From positions 1 through 7,966 of the forward strand of contig NZGU01000030.1 in NCBI GenBank assembly GCA_002691095.1: a stretch of 7,966 nt of DNA, given 5' to 3'. A program made the position numbers and the translations under genes. Below are positions 5,032 to 7,966 of this stretch, in pieces. Origin of the DNA: Kiritimatiellaceae bacterium. GTDB lineage: Bacteria > Verrucomicrobiota > Kiritimatiellia > Kiritimatiellales > Pontiellaceae. Each line of letters starts with the position of its first letter. Position 1 is the stretch's first letter. The notes under the pieces are model-generated. The model was not told where the DNA came from and searched no databases. It was given only the letters and a program-made list of their open reading frames with translations.

Positions 5032-6753
5032 ATGCCAAATAAAATTGAAGAAGGTGGCCAGGCGCTGGTGAAGTGTTTGGAGAATGAGGGCGTTGAGTAT
5101 ATCTTTGGATATTCGGGGGGCGCGGCGATTCCGATTTTTGATGCGTTGGTGACGACGGAGAATAATATTGAGTTTGTTTTGGTGCGGCATGAGCAGGGTG
5201 CGGTGCATATGGCGGATGGGTATGCGCGGGCAACGGGGAAACCGGCGGTGGTTTTGGTGACGAGTGGTCCGGGGGCGACGAATACGTTGACGGGTATTAT
5301 GACGGCTCATATGGATTCGGTTCCGATGATTGTGGTTTCGGGGCAGGCGGTTTCGTGGATGCTGGGGAAGGATGCGTTTCAGGAGGCGGATATTTTTGGG
5401 ATTACGATGCCGGTGGTGAAGCATTCGTATTTGGTGAGGGAGACGAATGATATTCCGCGGGTGACGCGGGAGGCGTTCCATATTGCGACGACGGGTCGAC
5501 CGGGGCCGGTGTTGATTGATATTCCGAAGGATGTGAGTGCGGGGCCGTTTTCGGGTGACTTGCGCGCGGAGATGGATTTGCCGGGTTATACGCTGAATAG
5601 TGAGGTGGATAACGATACGGTTTTGCAGATTGCGGAGGCGATTGCGAAGGCGGAGCGTCCGTTGATTTTGGCGGGGCATGGGGCGATGATTGCGCAGGCG
5701 GATGATGAGTTGCGGGCGTTGGCGGAGAAGACGAATATACCGGTGACTTCGACGTTGCTGGGTAAGGGTATTTTCCCGGAGTCGCATCGGTTGTCGTTGG
5801 GTATGCTGGGGATGCATGGTACGGCGTATGCGAACAAGGCGGTGTGTGAGTGCGATATGATCTTGAACATTGGTTCGCGGTTTGATGATCGTATTTTGGG
5901 GCAGCCGGATCAGTTCTGCCGGAATGCGACGATTATTCATATCGATATTGATGCGGCGGAAGTGGGTAAGATGATTCAGCCGCAGATTACGTGTGTGGCG
6001 GATGCGAAGGTGGCGCTGACGGAGCTGATTAAGCATGTGCCGACGAAGGATCATGTGGCGTGGAATAAGCATTTGGATGGGTATCGGAAGGCGTATCCGC
6101 TGAAGTTTAAGCGGCAGGGTGGCTTGAAGATGCAGCATGTGATTGATGAGTTTTATAAGCAGACGGAGGGGCGTGCGTGCGTTTCGACGGATGTGGGGCA
6201 GCATCAGATGTGGGCGGCGCAGTTTTATAAGAACGAGAGTCGGTATGATTGGCTGAGCTCGGGGGGCGCGGGGACGATGGGCTTTGGTTTTCCGGCGTCT
6301 ATTGGGGCGGCGTTTGGTCGGCGGGATGATATCCATATCTGTTTTGTGGGCGATGGGGGTTTTCAGATGACGTTTTTTGAGCTGGCGACGGCGGCGATTC
6401 ATAAGCTGCCGGTGAAGATTGTGGTGTTGAACAATCACTATCTGGGTATGGTGCGGCAGTGGCAGGAGTTGTTTTATGAGGATCGGATGAGTGGCGTGGA
6501 TCTGGAGGGGAATCCGGATTTTGTGAAGCTGGCGGAGTCGTTCGGTGTGAAGGGCTTTAATTTGCGGCGGCCGGGGGATGTGAAGCGGGTGGTGGAGACG
6601 GCGCTGGCTTATAACGAGGGGCCGTGTTTGATTAATTGTGAGGTGGAGAAGACGGATAATGTCTATCCGATGGTTCCGGCGGGCGCGGCGCTGGAGGCGA
6701 TGCTGGTGGAGGCACCGACGCGGAAGATGGAGAAACCGACGGGTTCGACCTAG
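5032..6753 (+). CDS. ilvB: Acetohydroxyacid (acetolactate) synthase, large catalytic subunit
   Basis: This 573-residue ThDP-, Mg- and FAD-dependent enzyme condenses pyruvate with pyruvate or 2-oxobutyrate, the first common step to valine, leucine and isoleucine. The N-terminal ThDP domain shows GYSGGAAIPIFDAL (26-39), catalytic Glu54 in RHEQGA and TSGPGATN (77-84). The central FAD-binding domain spans roughly 190-340. The C-terminal ThDP domain has GTMGFGFPASIGA (414-426) and the diphosphate/Mg motif from GDGGF (440-444) to Asn467-Asn468, then GMVRQWQELFY (472-482) and VYPMVPAGAAL (544-554). These last motifs are typical of anabolic biosynthetic AHAS rather than catabolic ALS, as is the adjacent regulatory subunit gene. 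AGGAG (5019-5023) precedes the ATG by 8 nt. Length is normal. ilvB and ilvN are 11 nt apart and form an operon; ilvC and ilvD are not seen. Confidence 0.96.
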   Translation: MPNKIEEGGQALVKCLENEGVEYIFGYSGGAAIPIFDALVTTENNIEFVLVRHEQGAVHMADGYARATGKPAVVLVTSGPGATNTLTGIMTAHMDSVPMIVVSGQAVSWMLGKDAFQEADIFGITMPVVKHSYLVRETNDIPRVTREAFHIATTGRPGPVLIDIPKDVSAGPFSGDLRAEMDLPGYTLNSEVDNDTVLQIAEAIAKAERPLILAGHGAMIAQADDELRALAEKTNIPVTSTLLGKGIFPESHRLSLGMLGMHGTAYANKAVCECDMILNIGSRFDDRILGQPDQFCRNATIIHIDIDAAEVGKMIQPQITCVADAKVALTELIKHVPTKDHVAWNKHLDGYRKAYPLKFKRQGGLKMQHVIDEFYKQTEGRACVSTDVGQHQMWAAQFYKNESRYDWLSSGGAGTMGFGFPASIGAAFGRRDDIHICFVGDGGFQMTFFELATAAIHKLPVKIVVLNNHYLGMVRQWQELFYEDRMSGVDLEGNPDFVKLAESFGVKGFNLRRPGDVKRVVETALAYNEGPCLINCEVEKTDNVYPMVPAGAALEAMLVEAPTRKMEKPTGST

Positions 6754-6764
6754 GAAGAGAGGCT

Positions 6765-7268
6765 ATGATGCAGCATGAGAAGGAGATCCACACGGTGAGT
6801 GTGTATGTTTCGAATAAGCCGGGGGCACTGGCGCGGATTGCGCAGGTGTTTTCGCGGCGGGGCTATAATATTGAGTCGTTGGTGGTTTCGCCGGCGTTTG
6901 ATGGGCATTTTTCGCGGATGACGATTGGGTGCAGTGGAAGCGCGGAGGGTTTGGATCAGATTATTAAGCAGGTGGATAAGCTGGTGGATGTGCTGCGTTG
7001 TATTGATCATACAAATGATGGCTCGGTGGTGAAGGAGATGGGGCTGATTAAGCTGGAGGTGAGTAGCGATGATCGGTCGGAGGCGTTGCAGATTGCGGAG
7101 CATTATGGCTGCAAGACGATTGATTTGACGGATCAGTCGATGATTATTCAGGTGGTGGGGAATCCGGATAAGATTGATGCGTTGGAGAAGATGATTGGTA
7201 AGTTCCGGATTGTGGAGCTGGTGCGGACGGGTAAGGTGGTGATGAGCCGGGGAAATGAGCGGACGTAG
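6765..7268 (+). CDS. ilvN: Acetohydroxyacid synthase, small regulatory subunit
   Basis: This 167-residue protein binds IlvB, raises its activity and confers feedback inhibition, commonly by valine. The ACT domain covers about residues 8-80, with VYVSNKPGALARIAQVFSRR (13-32) and GYNIESLVVSP (33-43). The C-terminal AHAS small-subunit domain follows and ends with the family signature ELVRTGKVVMSRG (151-163). Length fits the IlvH/IlvN family. AGGAAG (6752-6757), partly within the ilvB stop codon, lies 7 nt before the ATG at 6765. The immediately following ATG at 6768 is an equally possible start. The gene closes the operon and is followed by a strong terminator. The symbol ilvH would be equally valid. 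Confidence 0.95.
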   Translation: MMQHEKEIHTVSVYVSNKPGALARIAQVFSRRGYNIESLVVSPAFDGHFSRMTIGCSGSAEGLDQIIKQVDKLVDVLRCIDHTNDGSVVKEMGLIKLEVSSDDRSEALQIAEHYGCKTIDLTDQSMIIQVVGNPDKIDALEKMIGKFRIVELVRTGKVVMSRGNERT

Positions 7269-7290
7269 GGTATCGTTGATTGAGGTGTAT

Positions 7291-7327
7291 GCAAAAAGGG
7301 ATGCTGGTGAGGGCATCCCTTTTTTGC
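7291..7327. terminator. Bidirectional terminator between ilvN and the convergent gene
   Basis: AAAAAGGGATGC (7293-7304) pairs with GCATCCCTTTTT (7313-7324) around an 8-nt loop. The T run serves ilvN. On the other strand the A run becomes a T run, so the same hairpin can end the PEP-CTERM gene, whose stop codon is at 7347-7349. It sits in the 78-bp gap between the two convergent genes. Confidence 0.92.
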
Positions 7328-7346
7328 GTTCTGTGTCGGGTGGGCG

Positions 7347-7966
7347 TTAGTCGATTTTAGTAAAGTTGGTGAAGTATGTTTTGTTGCGGCGCATTAGGCC
7401 CAAAGCGCCTGCACTACCAACGATGAGAAGGGCGCTGGCGGGTTCGGGAATGACGTCTCCCATGATGGAGATGTTGTCGAAATATACATCAGCTTCTGAG
7501 CCTGCAAATGCTGCTGTGGCGACAGATATTTCAAAAGAGATTCCGTCGCTAACGATGGGACCTAGGGTGAAGGTGTTGCTGTATGTGTTCCAAACAGATG
7601 GGTCGGGATCTAAGGTCGCTATATTGAATCGATCCGATTTGCTGACAGGTCCGGCGGTTGTTTCTGAAAACAAGCCCAAATTGATGACGGCTCCGGGACC
7701 GAGTGTTCCTCTGTAATCAAATGTGAGGGTAACGTTATCATTAGCGGTTAGTAGACCGCCTTGAATACGCTCTTGTTTGATGACTGAACCTGACCCTGCG
7801 GTAGTGTTGTTGATTCTTAATACACCTGCGCTGATGGATTGTGCTCCTATGTTTTGAAACTGCATCCAGTCTGTGAAATCACCGGTTTCAAAGTCGCCGT
7901 TGGAAATTAATTCCATGATGGTTCCGTTGGCGGTGGGGAGTATGATGGCTGATCCGATGAGGAGGG
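7347..7966 (-). CDS. Secreted PEP-CTERM sorting-domain protein, 5' end outside the window
   Basis: The frame stays open to the right edge, so the gene start lies beyond 7966. The first visible residues, LLIGSAIILPTANG, look like the hydrophobic core and cleavage region of a signal peptide. The methionine at 7914-7916 is therefore probably internal. After the signal comes ISNGDFETGDFTDW and, later, VYFDNISIMG, the opening and closing pattern of a beta-sandwich, carbohydrate-binding-like domain often seen in PEP-CTERM proteins. The C-terminus has IPEPAS, a short hydrophobic segment (SALLIVGSAGALGLM) and a basic RRNK: the PEP-CTERM tripartite signal recognised by exosortase. Ten extra residues (TYFTNFTKID) follow the basic cluster, which is longer than usual. 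The gene is convergent with ilvBN and lacks their extreme G/T bias. The ligand or substrate is unknown. Confidence 0.85.
   Translation of the reverse strand, partial: LLIGSAIILPTANGTIMELISNGDFETGDFTDWMQFQNIGAQSISAGVLRINNTTAGSGSVIKQERIQGGLLTANDNVTLTFDYRGTLGPGAVINLGLFSETTAGPVSKSDRFNIATLDPDPSVWNTYSNTFTLGPIVSDGISFEISVATAAFAGSEADVYFDNISIMGDVIPEPASALLIVGSAGALGLMRRNKTYFTNFTKID

Noticed and set aside
4998..5042. 14-codon frame beginning ATGGTGCAC just before ilvB, as a leader peptide for attenuation
   Set aside because: It has no ribosome binding site, is not enriched in Ile, Leu or Val codons, overlaps the ilvB start, and is not followed by a terminator hairpin.
5017..6438. 473-codon open frame on the minus strand opposite ilvB
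   Set aside because: Same compositional artefact: rich in Arg, His and Ile, with no motif and fully antisense to ilvB.

Overview
The window is bacterial. It holds six complete plus-strand genes, one partial minus-strand gene at the right edge, and three clusters of hairpin-forming repeats confined to the first 2.1 kb. A PEP-CTERM sorting signal, a C4 zinc-ribbon/coiled-coil protein fused to a PTS EIIA domain, and strongly G/T-biased coding strands together suggest a PVC-group bacterium (Verrucomicrobiota or Kiritimatiellota). That placement is inference: there is no rRNA or other phylogenetic marker here that can be read by eye.

Region by region: 1-193 is repeat cluster 1. It is followed by a short promoter-like region and a typical 2-Cys peroxiredoxin gene (ahpC, 269-832) that ends in a strong terminator (853-884). 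Cluster 2 (about 911-1040) separates this gene from nadC (1101-1937), whose stop codon abuts cluster 3 (about 1933-2123). Then follow coaX (2145-2882), the zinc-ribbon/EIIA fusion gene (2950-3798), and an rlmN-type radical SAM methyltransferase gene (3759-4838) that overlaps the fusion gene. An AT-rich 193-bp spacer with a consensus -35 box leads into ilvB-ilvN (5032-7268), the two subunits of acetohydroxyacid synthase. A probably bidirectional terminator (7291-7327) lies between ilvN and the convergent PEP-CTERM protein gene, which runs off the right edge.

Functionally this is mostly housekeeping: peroxide detoxification, NAD synthesis from quinolinate, the first step of CoA synthesis, rRNA/tRNA methylation, and the first common step of branched-chain amino acid synthesis. 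coaX, the fusion gene and rlmN may be co-transcribed, since spacing is 67 bp and then an overlap. ilvB and ilvN are clearly one operon, with an 11-bp gap.

The less ordinary parts are three. First, the repeats: a roughly 26-bp unit with a covarying hairpin, arranged plus-then-minus in every cluster, with matching outer ends, which resembles a REPIN or MITE-like element. Second, the zinc-ribbon/EIIA fusion. Third, an abrupt change in codon choice and GC skew between ahpC and every plus-strand gene to its right.
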